Positions 10,546 to 22,500 are shown, counted from the first letter of the stretch. The stretch: DNA of 64,000 bases from Candidatus Poribacteria bacterium (GCA_028818705.1 JAPPNJ010000161.1:53801-117800), one strand, 5' to 3'. Made by a program: numbers and translations. Notes: a model not told the origin generated them from the sequence alone.

Positions 10546-11484
10546 ATGCCATTAGAGATACCCCAACTTTTAGAAGTTCTCAATTCTGTTACTGCGATTC
10601 CTATTATTCCATTCAAGGGTGGCAAAATTGATTACACAGGGCATGCCAAAAATGTTGACTATTTGATGCAGAACAATTACCTTGACGAAGGGAGACGGCG
10701 CGTCATTGCTATCGCGGGAACAAGTTTAATCCACCACATCAGTGAAACCGAGCAGCTTCGTATTATCGACAAGACCGGGCAGCAAATGGGGGACGATGGT
10801 ATCCTCATGTCCGGCATCGTACCGAATCCTATCCGCCAAGCCGGTCAACTCATTGAAGCACAATCAGAACTCCAAAGACCGCCCGATGTGTACTTACTTA
10901 TGCCGTTGACCGGAATCTCTAATCCAGAGGGTATTTACGAGGCGTACATGGAGTTCGGGGAGACGTATGGCTCTACGTGTGGCGCGCGTTTCCTCTATTA
11001 TTTTCGTCAGAAACGCGATATGCCCGCAGTTATCCGTCTACTTAACGATTCCCCGCATTTCGTGGGTGTGAAGATTGGGACGGGTGAAGAAGATGTGGCA
11101 CCTCTTGTAGAAGGGGTTGGCAACAGCGGGATTGTGATGTGGGGTATCGGCGATAGATGCACACGTCCGGCGCAATTGGGAACGAAAGGGCATACCTCCG
11201 GTATTGCCGTCGCTTTCGCCCGTGCCTCGGACGAGATTAACAATGCACAACGTCGTGGGGATTATGAGACCTCAGCACGCATTGAAGCCGATATTGCACC
11301 CCTTGAAGAGATCCGTTTCATGAATGAACGTGTCTATAATTATTCTGCTGTTGTAGAAGCGATGATCCTCAGCGGTTTCGACGATATTGCTGCGGGTGCT
11401 GGCGGTCCATTTAATCCGCGCGTCCCATCTGAAATTCAGGAGCAACTTCGCAAGGTGATGCCGAAATTAAAGCCGTATCATTAG
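10546..11484 (+). CDS. Dihydrodipicolinate synthase (DapA)/N-acetylneuraminate lyase family protein
   Basis: TIM-barrel aldolase features; HFVGVKIGTG with putative Schiff-base Lys; RBS aagaggag. Confidence 0.85.
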   Translation: MPLEIPQLLEVLNSVTAIPIIPFKGGKIDYTGHAKNVDYLMQNNYLDEGRRRVIAIAGTSLIHHISETEQLRIIDKTGQQMGDDGILMSGIVPNPIRQAGQLIEAQSELQRPPDVYLLMPLTGISNPEGIYEAYMEFGETYGSTCGARFLYYFRQKRDMPAVIRLLNDSPHFVGVKIGTGEEDVAPLVEGVGNSGIVMWGIGDRCTRPAQLGTKGHTSGIAVAFARASDEINNAQRRGDYETSARIEADIAPLEEIRFMNERVYNYSAVVEAMILSGFDDIAAGAGGPFNPRVPSEIQEQLRKVMPKLKPYH

Positions 11485-11532
11485 GAACGGGCTTTTCGCA
11501 TCTTTTGGTTTTCTGTTATAGGGGATTCTGCC

Positions 11533-13242
11533 ATGTCTTTCGATAGTTTAGCCCTCCGTCTTGTTGTCCCTGAACTACGCGATGCCCTTTTGGGTGGTAC
11601 GATTCGGCACATTGAACAGGCGAATGCACACACCTTTTCATTCAAGGTCGGTCGCGCTGCAGAAACGCACTGGCTCACTTTATCAGCACATTCACTGCAT
11701 GCGCGGGCACATCTTATTGAAAAACCGCCACCTGGGCAGAAACAGTCCTACCTTGCAGACTTTCTTACAACACATCTCAGACGTGGCACGATCACTGCTA
11801 TTGAACAACTCGGTTGGGATCGGATACTCAAAATAACTGTCCAACCCGTCTCCGATGACCCCATACAGCCCTCTCCTAAAGCCGTTATAGTCGAGTGTAT
11901 GGGCAAATACAGCAACATCATTCTTATTGACACGGTGGATGATAGAATCTTGGAAAGTTTCAAGCGTATTGATGAGACAATGAGTCGGCATCGCGAGATT
12001 TTGCCCGGTGAGACTTACATCTTGCCACCACAACAGGAGAAGTCAAATCCATTGACGTTAAACGAGGCATCGTTTACTGAACTTGTGGGTGGACAGACAC
12101 AGGTAAGTTGGCGGCAGCTTTTTAATAAGATTGACGGTTTCGGTCCGACACTCGCGAAGGAAATAGTCGCCCGGGCAGCGAACACAGGACTCTGGGACGC
12201 GTATCAGCAAGTGATCGCCTATTTCGATCCAGAGCGTATGTCTCCACAGCTTCTTATGGATGACGGTGAACCAGTTGCAGCGTCTCCACTGCCGTTACAT
12301 CAATTTCCACAAGCCTCCTCTCAAGCGTTCGGGACAATGAACGAAGCCCTCGCCGCATACTACGATGCAATCACGCTGAAAGAGCAGACTGATTCAGAGC
12401 GTCGCGCCCTTACGCAGGCGTTGAAGAAACAGGAGAATTTACTCCAACGAAAAGCAGATGGACTATGCGCTGACTTAGAGCGGGCAGAGAGATCCGAAGA
12501 TTACCGCATTCAGGGTGAATTGTTGCTTGCCAATTTACACGCCATCACCCGCGGACAAAAACAGGTCGAGTTGCAAAACTATTACAGCCCTGAATTGGAA
12601 ATGTTATCTATCCCTCTCAATCCTGAGCGGACGCCTTCCGAAAACGCACAAGACTATTTCAAGAAATATACGAAGGCGAAACGAGGGCGATCGCGTATCC
12701 TGCAACTGATTTCAGACTTGGAAGCAGAACAGGAGATGCTACGGCTTTGCGTATCCAAATTAGAAAACGCTGAGGCTTTAGAGGTGCTCCAGCGTCTCCG
12801 CAGTGAGTTTGTTACGAACGGCTACATTAAAGCACCGCAGCACGGAAAGCAGAAACAGAACGGAAGCCAAGGTCCTTACCGAATATACACCTCTACCAAC
12901 GGCTTTCAGATATATGTTGGTCGCAACAGCCAGTCCAACGATCTTCTCTTGCGTCAGATTGCCAAGCCGCGTGATATGTGGCTCCATGCGAAGCAAATTC
13001 ACGGTTCGCACGTTATCATCCGCAATCCAGAGAACCGACAAGATATCCCGATGCCGACCTTATTGCAAGCCGCGCAACTCGCTGCCTATTATAGCAAGGC
13101 ACACCATGCCAGCAATGTCCCTGTAGACTACACATGGGCGCGTTATGTCGTCAAGCGCAAGGGCAACGTCGCGGGTTATGTGCATTACACACGCGAAAAG
13201 ACGCTATATGTAGAACCTGCTGTGCCAAGATCGAAAGCGTAA
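11533..13242 (+). CDS. rqcH: NFACT RNA-binding protein, Rqc2/RqcH homologue
   Basis: N-terminal FbpA/NFACT-N, coiled coil, C-terminal NFACT-R (RDMWLHAKQIHGSHVIIR...ARYVVKRKGNVAGYVHYTREKTLYVEP). Confidence 0.92.
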   Translation: MSFDSLALRLVVPELRDALLGGTIRHIEQANAHTFSFKVGRAAETHWLTLSAHSLHARAHLIEKPPPGQKQSYLADFLTTHLRRGTITAIEQLGWDRILKITVQPVSDDPIQPSPKAVIVECMGKYSNIILIDTVDDRILESFKRIDETMSRHREILPGETYILPPQQEKSNPLTLNEASFTELVGGQTQVSWRQLFNKIDGFGPTLAKEIVARAANTGLWDAYQQVIAYFDPERMSPQLLMDDGEPVAASPLPLHQFPQASSQAFGTMNEALAAYYDAITLKEQTDSERRALTQALKKQENLLQRKADGLCADLERAERSEDYRIQGELLLANLHAITRGQKQVELQNYYSPELEMLSIPLNPERTPSENAQDYFKKYTKAKRGRSRILQLISDLEAEQEMLRLCVSKLENAEALEVLQRLRSEFVTNGYIKAPQHGKQKQNGSQGPYRIYTSTNGFQIYVGRNSQSNDLLLRQIAKPRDMWLHAKQIHGSHVIIRNPENRQDIPMPTLLQAAQLAAYYSKAHHASNVPVDYTWARYVVKRKGNVAGYVHYTREKTLYVEPAVPRSKA

Positions 13243-13257
13243 AAACTCTGGGCATTT

Positions 13258-13407
13258 AGTAGACCCTCAAATTCATGTAAAACAGGTGAGATTTTCGCGA
13301 ACTTTGGAACGGAGCAGTTTGAATATGAAGATGTTGTGATTCCAAGGCGGGGTGTTGCGGCACGGTGGATTGACACGGATAAAGTTGAGGTGTTTTCTGT
13401 GGAGTGA
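13258..13407 (+). pseudogene. Possible C-terminal remnant of a degraded gene
   Basis: Open frame without start reading SRPSNSCKTGEIFANFGTEQFEYEDVVIPRRGVAARWIDTDKVEVFSVE*; protein-like composition but no start codon or RBS. Confidence 0.35.
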
Positions 13408-13425
13408 TTTAAGCCTGTTTTGCGG

Positions 13426-13454
13426 TTGACGAAACAGGAAAAATATGATATATT
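13426..13454 (+). promoter_or_regulatory. Sigma70-type promoter for the HEPN gene
   Basis: TTGACG-N17-TATATT, then RBS taaggagg upstream of ATG 13492. Confidence 0.65.
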
Positions 13455-13491
13455 TTTGGAAATTTATTTGTAAGGAGGTCTATGGCATAAT

Positions 13492-14794
13492 ATGAAAGAC
13501 TACCCTAATGAGGAGGCACTCTGTAAAGCACATAGAATATACCTTGACGCCATGCGTCCATTCGTTATCCGGTGTTTAAAAAAGATTCCAGGTCGGACAT
13601 TGGAAGACTTAATCAGAGATGTATCAGATTACGAGTTTAGCGATGACATTGGGACCGTAATTGATATAAATAATATCCCGCTTCTTCTCAGAAACCATTG
13701 GTATGATATTTTCAGCAAGGAATTTAATTCGGATCTCAATGTTCAGAATACAACATGGTTGATAGTGGAAGGTCGAAACTTTTGGGCACATCCGGGGACA
13801 GATGATGTAGATTCCGAATCCACTCGAACGCATTTATTTCACGTCGCTCGTGTTCTAGGTGAGATCAAAAATTCAGATGCCAAGGAGGCAGTTGAAACTA
13901 TCCGAGATCGACTTTTTTCGGATGAAGTTGAAGAACATCCAGCGGAAGTAGAGAATGCTGTCCTCAAGGAAAAGCTATCGGATAAGTCTGATAAGTTTGC
14001 TGCAGTGGAAGCAGAAAAGAATAAACTTGAAAAACGCCTTCAGGGTGCTCATGAGCGGTTAAGAGAGTTAGAAGATATAGAAGCAGAATGGGCCGCCAGT
14101 GAAGAACGCCTTGCAAGCGTGTCGAATGAGTTAAAAGCAGCGCAAGAGAAACAAGAAGCTATAGTAAGTAAGTGTGAGGCATTGGAAGCAGAAAAGGCTA
14201 AATTGACAGAAGACCTTAACACCACGTCAATTTGGTTGGAAGATGCGGAAAAAGAGAAGACCAAACTGGAAGAACAACTAAAGAAAGCGGAAACAGAGAA
14301 TACTGAATTAAAGGCTAATCTTAAAAGTATCTCCGGTCAGTTAAATGACATGATTGATTCGGAACCGATGAAACCAGAAACAACCATTGCTGGCGAATGG
14401 ACAATGGATAGGGTTAGGGATTCATTACCTGAAAAAGTAAGGAAGTACCACGAAGCAAATTTCTCCTCTGAAGACAAACGCAATATATTTTACAGAAAGG
14501 TTGCAGAGACACAGAATTTAATTCAAGCAAAAGGATGGATATTGGATGTAAACTTCACGACAAGATATTGTGGTTTTAAGAATAAAAAACGGCTGGTCTT
14601 TGGTGTCAGAAATACTTTTTCCCCCCCCTAGATTCTTTGCGAAAATAACCGAAGAAGAGGCGAGCAGTTTGTCAAATCAATATGAATGCAGATATGATTC
14701 CGGACGGCAAAGTGCCTTTTATACTATTCCTGAAGATATATCAGAGCTTCTCCCTGTTCTTGAATTTGCTTATAAAAAACATAGCGGCAATTAA
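13492..14794 (+). CDS. HEPN (Swt1-type)-coiled-coil protein, frameshifted at a C8 tract
   Basis: ORF 13492..14631 has LLRNHWYDIFSKEF...VEGRNFWAHPG (HEPN RxxxxH) followed by a long coiled coil; overlapping ORF 14570..14794 continues the C-terminal domain; one C fewer at 14621..14628 fuses them (NTFSPPRFFAKITEEEA). Confidence 0.75.
14621..14628 (+). repeat. Homopolymeric C8 tract (after T5) at the frameshift point
   Basis: aatacTTTTTCCCCCCCCtagattc. Confidence 0.95.
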
Positions 14795-15032
14795 TTCTCA
14801 GCAGTGCCTGCTGTAGATACTGTTTGCTATTCTGCCAGAGTTATTTATGGTGGATTTTGGAATTACTTGGACACGCTGCATCGGCGAGGTTGGGCAACCT
14901 TGAAGAAACACCCCAGCAAAAACCCTACCGGGGAGAGAAATCTTCGCTTGCATTCTATTGAAATTGCCTCGCAGTGAGAGTTATTTTTATAATTCGCCAT
15001 AGTTTTAGGGTGTTTGTGGGATTTATCCACAG

Positions 15033-15104
15033 AGTCGGGATTCAGAAAGAATCAGAATCAAAATCAACGGTATTCATGCCTTATAGCATTCACCGCCTCC
15101 TACA
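15033..15104 (-). repeat. Composite B/C REP-like repeat
   Basis: agtcgggattcagaaagaatcagaatcaaa-atcaacggtattcatgccttatagcattcaccg-cctcctaca. Confidence 0.7.
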
Positions 15105-15142
15105 GGCAAATTGAATGCCACTGATTAGTCTACCAAAATCTA

Positions 15143-15171
15143 TAGACATCAAGTCAAAATCCTGTTATACT
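15143..15171 (+). promoter_or_regulatory. Sigma70-type promoter
   Basis: TAGACA-N17-TATACT upstream of 15203 ORF; RBS aggagg at ~15191. Confidence 0.55.
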
Positions 15172-15202
15172 ATTCCCACAGACTAACATAGGAGGAATCG
15201 CA

Positions 15203-15931
15203 ATGAAACTGGTTAAGTTGTCAGTACTGATTGCACTGTTCTGTGCTATCGGTCTTTTTTCTGCAGAAGTCGCTACGGCATTAGACGACTGGATATTTGT
15301 TGACTTAAAAGAAAAGTCGAACACATTTTTAGTCAAGCACCAGTGGTGGACCAAGACCCCCGGTGACAGCACGCTCTCTCTTCTGCCTATTGATAAAGTG
15401 GCGGACTTTGAGGGGCCTGACGGGAAAGTTAAATTTCAGATTATTGACGGGGCGATCGTCGTTTTCGGCACCAATGCAGCACAATGGCCCAAAAAAGTCG
15501 AAGGCATTGTTGTTGAAGGTAAGGCGAAATTTATCTACTTCCTTCACGCAACTGGATGGGAACAGAACGGTGTTCCAAGTTACGTATTTGTCATGAACTA
15601 CCGAGATGGAAAGAAAGAGGAACTTGAGCTGATTTCAGGTTTTAACTCCGATGACTGGTGTCATGAGGAAGCCCCACTCAAAGATGATAACTCCGTCTGG
15701 GGATGGGTCAAGAAGGCAGGCGGTCCTTGCGGTCATGCCGGATTGGTTACCACAAAATGGGAGAATCCGCGCCCAGATATCTGGATCGATACCATAGATA
15801 TCGTCTCTCTGGAATTAGGATCGGTCCCTGTCATTCCAGCGATTACATTGGGCGAGGCGACCCTTGCCGTGGATCCTATAGAGAAATTATCAGTCACTTG
15901 GGGTAGCTTGAAAGATTCACATGGATTTTAG
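15203..15931 (+). CDS. Secreted protein of unknown function with C-terminal WGxLK motif
   Basis: Signal peptide (LIALFCAIGLFSAEVATA); RBS; C-terminus VDPIEKLSVTWGSLKDSHGF. Confidence 0.8.
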   Translation: MKLVKLSVLIALFCAIGLFSAEVATALDDWIFVDLKEKSNTFLVKHQWWTKTPGDSTLSLLPIDKVADFEGPDGKVKFQIIDGAIVVFGTNAAQWPKKVEGIVVEGKAKFIYFLHATGWEQNGVPSYVFVMNYRDGKKEELELISGFNSDDWCHEEAPLKDDNSVWGWVKKAGGPCGHAGLVTTKWENPRPDIWIDTIDIVSLELGSVPVIPAITLGEATLAVDPIEKLSVTWGSLKDSHGF

Positions 15932-15984
15932 GGGATGTCTCTTTCCTTGTTAGCCGAGAACTCTAACCTCATCAGTCATCCACG

Positions 15985-16008
15985 GTAGGCGAGGTTTCTA
16001 ACCTCGCC
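15985..16008. repeat. REP-like palindrome family A (GTAGGCGAGGTTTCTAACCTCGCC), possible terminator
   Basis: Perfect GGCGAGGTT/AACCTCGCC stem with GTAG head, followed by a T run. Confidence 0.85.
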
Positions 16009-16041
16009 TATTTTTCTGTTTCCGCGTGTCCCTATAAAAAA

Positions 16042-16070
16042 TTGACTTTACGCATTGTGTATGCTATAAT
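16042..16070 (+). promoter_or_regulatory. groEL promoter (sigma70, extended -10)
   Basis: TTGACT-N17-TATAAT with TGC immediately before the -10; no CIRCE (TTAGCACTC-N9-GAGTGCTAA) seen. Confidence 0.75.
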
Positions 16071-16127
16071 TATATCAGCGATTTTAAGCGCAACACTTTA
16101 TATTTAACACTATAACACTACAACTGA

Positions 16128-17780
<1,653 letters not shown>

Positions 17781-17792
17781 ACGTATTTACCG

Positions 17793-17818
17793 ATAGGTGC
17801 GCTCCCAAGCGCACCTAT
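17793..17818. terminator. Hairpin between convergent groEL and zinc-ribbon genes
   Basis: ataggtgcgct-ccca-agcgcacctat, 11-bp perfect stem. Confidence 0.75.
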
Positions 17819-18360
17819 TACCTGTGTACTTGATAGCGCGGCTCCATTCCACTGTCCCAATCACAATCAAGGCAGAACATCACCTTCGGTCCCAAATACT
17901 GAATATTCTTGCTCCCACACTCTGGACACACCTTTACTGGCTTATCCACCTCGATATCATCTTCCTCGAAAATATTCAGGTAATAAACTTTCAATTCGCC
18001 TCGGTAACGGTGACCCATTGGACAACGAACAGAATGAGAACCTTCGTTCTCGAAACGTTCAATCGTCTCCCGAAGAAACGTCAATCGATGATGACAAATT
18101 GGGCACGGATTCGGGATGAGCTCCTTTAAGATAACCAAATCCGTGTTTTCCTGTTGAATAGAGACTGTTAAGGCGAGATGATGCGCCACTTGCAAATGCG
18201 ATATTCCGTGAGAGTCAAGTTTCTCAGAAAGTTCCGAAACAACTTGCGCGTAGCTTCCCGAGCTCAGCACGATCTCTGTGGGGATCATCGTTCCACCCTT
18301 TAAACTGGAAAGAAGCCGATAGATGCGTTCTAAAATGGACACGGTCGCTATACCTTTCAA
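17818..18360 (-). CDS. Zinc-ribbon hypothetical protein
   Basis: CPICHHR...CPMGHRY...CPECGSKNIQYLGPKVMFCLDCDWD metal-binding pairs. Confidence 0.75.
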   Translation of the reverse strand: MKGIATVSILERIYRLLSSLKGGTMIPTEIVLSSGSYAQVVSELSEKLDSHGISHLQVAHHLALTVSIQQENTDLVILKELIPNPCPICHHRLTFLRETIERFENEGSHSVRCPMGHRYRGELKVYYLNIFEEDDIEVDKPVKVCPECGSKNIQYLGPKVMFCLDCDWDSGMEPRYQVHR

Positions 18361-18366
18361 AAAAAA

Positions 18367-18753
18367 TTAGACTGTCCTACCCTCGGTCGGTTCAGAAGCG
18401 AGCGTCTGTCCGCTACTTCGGGCAAGTGGAGATACGCTCCGTTGTGAGCGGTACGCATCTGTCGGTTGATTGCGAAGCAAAATTAGGTCGTTCCCATCTC
18501 GTTCAATAATGTCGTTCGCCATCAATACGGTTTCAAATTTCCGCATACTCGTCGTGAAAGTAATAGTGACACGTGCTGATGCTTCTAATGTAATTTGCCA
18601 ACCCGTCTCCGTTTTCACCCGAGTGAATCGCTCACTAATATCAAGCGACTGCATCTGCACAGCATTGATGATAACGCCACTCTCTGCCTGTGTCGAATCT
18701 TCGGTTTCAGCGGCACTCTCGTTATTATTTTGCTCTGCCATGTTGCGCTCCAT
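18367..18753 (-). CDS. Hypothetical protein
   Basis: ORF directly upstream of the zinc-ribbon gene on the same strand; no family recognised. Confidence 0.55.
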   Translation of the reverse strand: MERNMAEQNNNESAAETEDSTQAESGVIINAVQMQSLDISERFTRVKTETGWQITLEASARVTITFTTSMRKFETVLMANDIIERDGNDLILLRNQPTDAYRSQRSVSPLARSSGQTLASEPTEGRTV

Positions 18754-19075
18754 GTCTATAGATCGAATTAGGATTGAGCATATTCTATCATACAGGCTGC
18801 AGATTGTCAAGCCAGTTTTCGGTTGTCAATTTAACAACCATCATTGAAAGTATCGGTGAATCCCAACTCCTAACTCACTGTAGATTCGATTTTCAACTGC
18901 ACTGTTTTCTACTTAAGTATCACGCTGGCGAGGTTTCCCAACCTCGCTGTTTTTCCTTAACCAACGCTCCTAAGCCACCAACTGCCAACCACCAATCATC
19001 AACCGCTACCTCCACTGTAGGAGGGATCTCCGAATCCCGACTGCTGATGGATGATTGCCGACAACTGAAATTGGT

Positions 19076-19105
19076 TTGACATCGACCTCGTAAGTACACT
19101 ATAAT
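19076..19105 (+). promoter_or_regulatory. Sigma70-type promoter for the VWA cluster
   Basis: TTGACA-N18-TATAAT, followed by aaggagagat and ATG 19132. Confidence 0.75.
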
Positions 19106-19131
19106 ATGTGGAGAAAGGAACAAGGAGAGAT

Positions 19132-21546
19132 ATGCGATTCACCTATTTTTGGCCCGGGTGGGCAGTTGCGCTCGGTATCGGCATTGCCATTGGCATAACC
19201 GTGTTCGTCTACTTCCGGGTTGCACGTCCTATGCACCCGAGATATAGGGTTTTGCTCGTTGTGCTGCGGATCTTCGCAGCCGCAATCCTGCTCGGTTGTC
19301 TTTTAGCCCCTATTGTTATTGAGAAAAAGGACATCACTCCACCGACACACCTTTCCGTCTTGGTAGATACATCACGAAGTATGGAACTCGTCGATATCCC
19401 TACTGATGAGATACCTAAGTCGAGATTGCGTCAGGTGAATCAACTCCTGTTTGATGTCCAAGGGAAATTTCTTCAGACGTTGCAAGATCGGTTTGAGGTC
19501 CATCTCTATCCTTTTGATACAGGACTCCATCAAAATGTTCCGCTTTCACAGAGTGTTGGTTCCGAGATGCCACAGTTTAAACCTGAGGGAGCACTTACCG
19601 ATATTGGCGGTGCTATACAAGAAGCTGCATCGATATGGAAAGGACAGCAGACTGCCGGTATTGTGCTTATTACTGATGGCGGTCACAATTCTGGACAGTT
19701 TCCTTTGGCAGCGATTACTGTGTTGGAAGTGCCGGTCTATACAGTAGGTGTAGGTGTTGTAGAGCCACCGAAGGACATTCAGATTCAACAAATCGATTAT
19801 GCACCGATCGCCTACACAGACCATGAAAGCATCATCCGCGTGAATGTAACGCAAACCGGCTATATCGGCAAGACGACACGATTGTCTCTGCGTGAAATGA
19901 AGGGAAATACACTTATAGATGCAGCGACACTGACCTTCGACGCTAACCCGCAGGCTTCTACTGAGTTACTAACGGAGAGCACACAAGCCGGTCCCACCAC
20001 CACCAAACAGGTGGTTGAACTGAAATTGACACCGCAGAATGAGGGAAATTTTCAATACACTGTCGCACTTCCGGCCCTTGATGGAGAATTAACAGAAGCG
20101 AACAATCGAAAGATGTTTTTTGTGAAGGTTGTAAAAGCAAAACTCAATGTCTTCTACCTTGAAGGCAGACCCAGATGGGATTACACGTTCTTAAAACGCG
20201 CCTTGGAGCGAGATCCAGATATTGAGGCGACTTGTGCAATTTTATCACGTGGAAAATCAAAGCAGATGTCTGCTGATACGGTGATAGAGGACTTAGATGG
20301 GTATTATCCACAATCTACATCGGCATCCGAAACGCCGCGATTTCCTGAGACGCCTGCTGAACTCTCCAAATACGATGTACTGATTTTAGGAGATTTGGCG
20401 GAAGCGCATCTTACCAAAGCGCAGCAGCTTGCCATTGTTGACTTCGTTGAGGTGCAAGGCAAACCTGTTATTTTTTTCTCCTCCCAGCGTACGCTCGGTG
20501 TAAGTGGGCTTAGGAACACGGAATTGGCGCAGCTTCTGCCAATTGACATCCCGGCAAGTGGATGCCGTCCACAAAACACAGAATTCACTGTACAGTTGAC
20601 CCGATCTGGGGCGTTTCATCCGATGCTCCAGATGGGTGATAGACAAAACACACAAAGAAATGACACCGAGGTGCCAGTCGGAAGTAATGCTACCGTGTGG
20701 GAAAACGTCCCGATCTCCTTATCTCGATCTTTTAACGGATTCCGTCTCAAAGGCGGCGCGACGGTCCTTATGGAAAACGGAAAGGGCACACCTATTCTGG
20801 TGCTGCAGCGAGCCGGTTTAGGCAAGAGTCTCCTTATTGCAGCAGAAGGACTCTGGAATTGGAATTTTGGGGTCAAAACATTTAAAGACAGTCGCTATCA
20901 AACAATCTATCCGCAATTCTGGGCACAGGTTCTTCGATGGATGGCAACGGACACCGATGATAAGAAACTCTATCTTTCTACAGATGCCGCAACCTATGCG
21001 ATAGGCGATACAGCCAAGGTTACAGCATATCTGTATTCTGAAACCTATCAGCGGCAAATGGACGCAACGGTTCAGATTGAGGTTGCACCCCCTGAAGGCG
21101 GACCCTTTCGACTCCAAATCCGCAGCGCAACTGAGAACGCAAACGGGATCGCATCACAACAGAACACGACCACCGACATCGGAAACCTCTATACTGCCCA
21201 ATTTGAATTACTACACAAGGGAACTTACCGTATTCGGGCAATCGGTAAAAGTGGAAACCTGACATTAGACGAAGATCAGATTGATGTTTATGCTCACCCG
21301 CAGCTTGCTGAATTGGAGATGCCTCAACTCAATGAGATCTTGCTGAAACAGCTCGCGGAACAGACCGGTGGTGCATATTTTACAATAACGAACGCGAGAT
21401 CGCTACCTGAGAATATTGCCAATGTCCAAAACCCGGTATTCGTTGATGCCGAACGCGAACTCTGGGCACATCCTCTGATTCTCATTACAGTTGTTGGGCT
21501 ATTAGGCACCGAATGGTTCTTACGTAAGCGGATTGGGTTAATTTGA
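19132..21546 (+). CDS. VWA-domain, glutamine amidotransferase-like membrane protein
   Basis: N-terminal TM helices, MIDAS-like VDTSRSM, PVIFFSSQRTLG amidotransferase-like region, C-terminal TM. Confidence 0.85.
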   Translation: MRFTYFWPGWAVALGIGIAIGITVFVYFRVARPMHPRYRVLLVVLRIFAAAILLGCLLAPIVIEKKDITPPTHLSVLVDTSRSMELVDIPTDEIPKSRLRQVNQLLFDVQGKFLQTLQDRFEVHLYPFDTGLHQNVPLSQSVGSEMPQFKPEGALTDIGGAIQEAASIWKGQQTAGIVLITDGGHNSGQFPLAAITVLEVPVYTVGVGVVEPPKDIQIQQIDYAPIAYTDHESIIRVNVTQTGYIGKTTRLSLREMKGNTLIDAATLTFDANPQASTELLTESTQAGPTTTKQVVELKLTPQNEGNFQYTVALPALDGELTEANNRKMFFVKVVKAKLNVFYLEGRPRWDYTFLKRALERDPDIEATCAILSRGKSKQMSADTVIEDLDGYYPQSTSASETPRFPETPAELSKYDVLILGDLAEAHLTKAQQLAIVDFVEVQGKPVIFFSSQRTLGVSGLRNTELAQLLPIDIPASGCRPQNTEFTVQLTRSGAFHPMLQMGDRQNTQRNDTEVPVGSNATVWENVPISLSRSFNGFRLKGGATVLMENGKGTPILVLQRAGLGKSLLIAAEGLWNWNFGVKTFKDSRYQTIYPQFWAQVLRWMATDTDDKKLYLSTDAATYAIGDTAKVTAYLYSETYQRQMDATVQIEVAPPEGGPFRLQIRSATENANGIASQQNTTTDIGNLYTAQFELLHKGTYRIRAIGKSGNLTLDEDQIDVYAHPQLAELEMPQLNEILLKQLAEQTGGAYFTITNARSLPENIANVQNPVFVDAERELWAHPLILITVVGLLGTEWFLRKRIGLI

Positions 21547-21725
21547 AAACATTCGCGAGGTGGAAACCTTTCACCTCGCCTGATGGAGTTTCCTAACCTC
21601 GTCAGTATTTCGTTCCTCGCGTTCGGTAGGCGATGTTTCTAACTTCGCCGGTCTTTTGTAAAGGATGTTGGCGGGAGAAGCAGCCCTGTAGAGCGCAATA
21701 TATATTTTGTAATGCAGCGAAAAAA

Positions 21726-22415
21726 ATGAGATGTTTTATGATACACTCAATAAAATGGCGATTCCTGTTTTTAGTGTGTTGCTTTCTGTTTTATACGACA
21801 ATTGGCATTCCAGAAGCCGGTGAAAAGTTCACTATTGCTCAGATCCACTACAGCGGTGGTGGAGACTGGTATGGGGACGCAACAACAATTAAGAATTGGC
21901 TCCATCTCCTCCGCTCGCGAACGGATATTGAAACTGCTGAAGATAGAGTCATCCTTAAGCTAACAGATCACACGCTTTACCAATATCCGATGCTCTACCT
22001 TGTAGGACACGGGAATATACGATTGACAGAAAGCGAAGTTGAGATTTTGCGGGACTATCTCATGAACGGTGGATTTCTGTTTGCCAACGACGATTACGGG
22101 CTTAACGCGAGTTTCCGGCGTGAAATGCGGAGGGTATTCCTAGATCAAGAATTACAACCTATACCGAACACGCACCTAATTTACCGATGCTTCTACGAAC
22201 TGAAAGGACTGCCTAAAATTCATGAGCACGACGGCGAACCCGCACAAGGATTTGGGTTCTTTCACGATGGAAGAATGGTCCTTTACTATGTTTACAGTGC
22301 TGACATCGGCGATGGGCTTGAGGATGCGGATGTACATCCAGAGGATACGCCTCAAGTCCGCGAACTCGCAGCAAAAATGGCGGTTAATATCGCTGTCTAT
22401 GCCTTAACCCACTAA
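21726..22415 (+). CDS. DUF4159 domain-containing protein
   Basis: FTIAQIHYSGGGDWYGD...YLVGHGNIRLTESEVEILRDYLMNGGFLFANDDYG. Confidence 0.88.
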   Translation: MRCFMIHSIKWRFLFLVCCFLFYTTIGIPEAGEKFTIAQIHYSGGGDWYGDATTIKNWLHLLRSRTDIETAEDRVILKLTDHTLYQYPMLYLVGHGNIRLTESEVEILRDYLMNGGFLFANDDYGLNASFRREMRRVFLDQELQPIPNTHLIYRCFYELKGLPKIHEHDGEPAQGFGFFHDGRMVLYYVYSADIGDGLEDADVHPEDTPQVRELAAKMAVNIAVYALTH

Positions 22416-22500
22416 TAGAGGTTATCGGTTAAGAGATTATAAGAGTAATCAGAATGCTTCGCTTTCAGTAGTGGGTATGCTTCGCAGTGAGAATAAAGAA

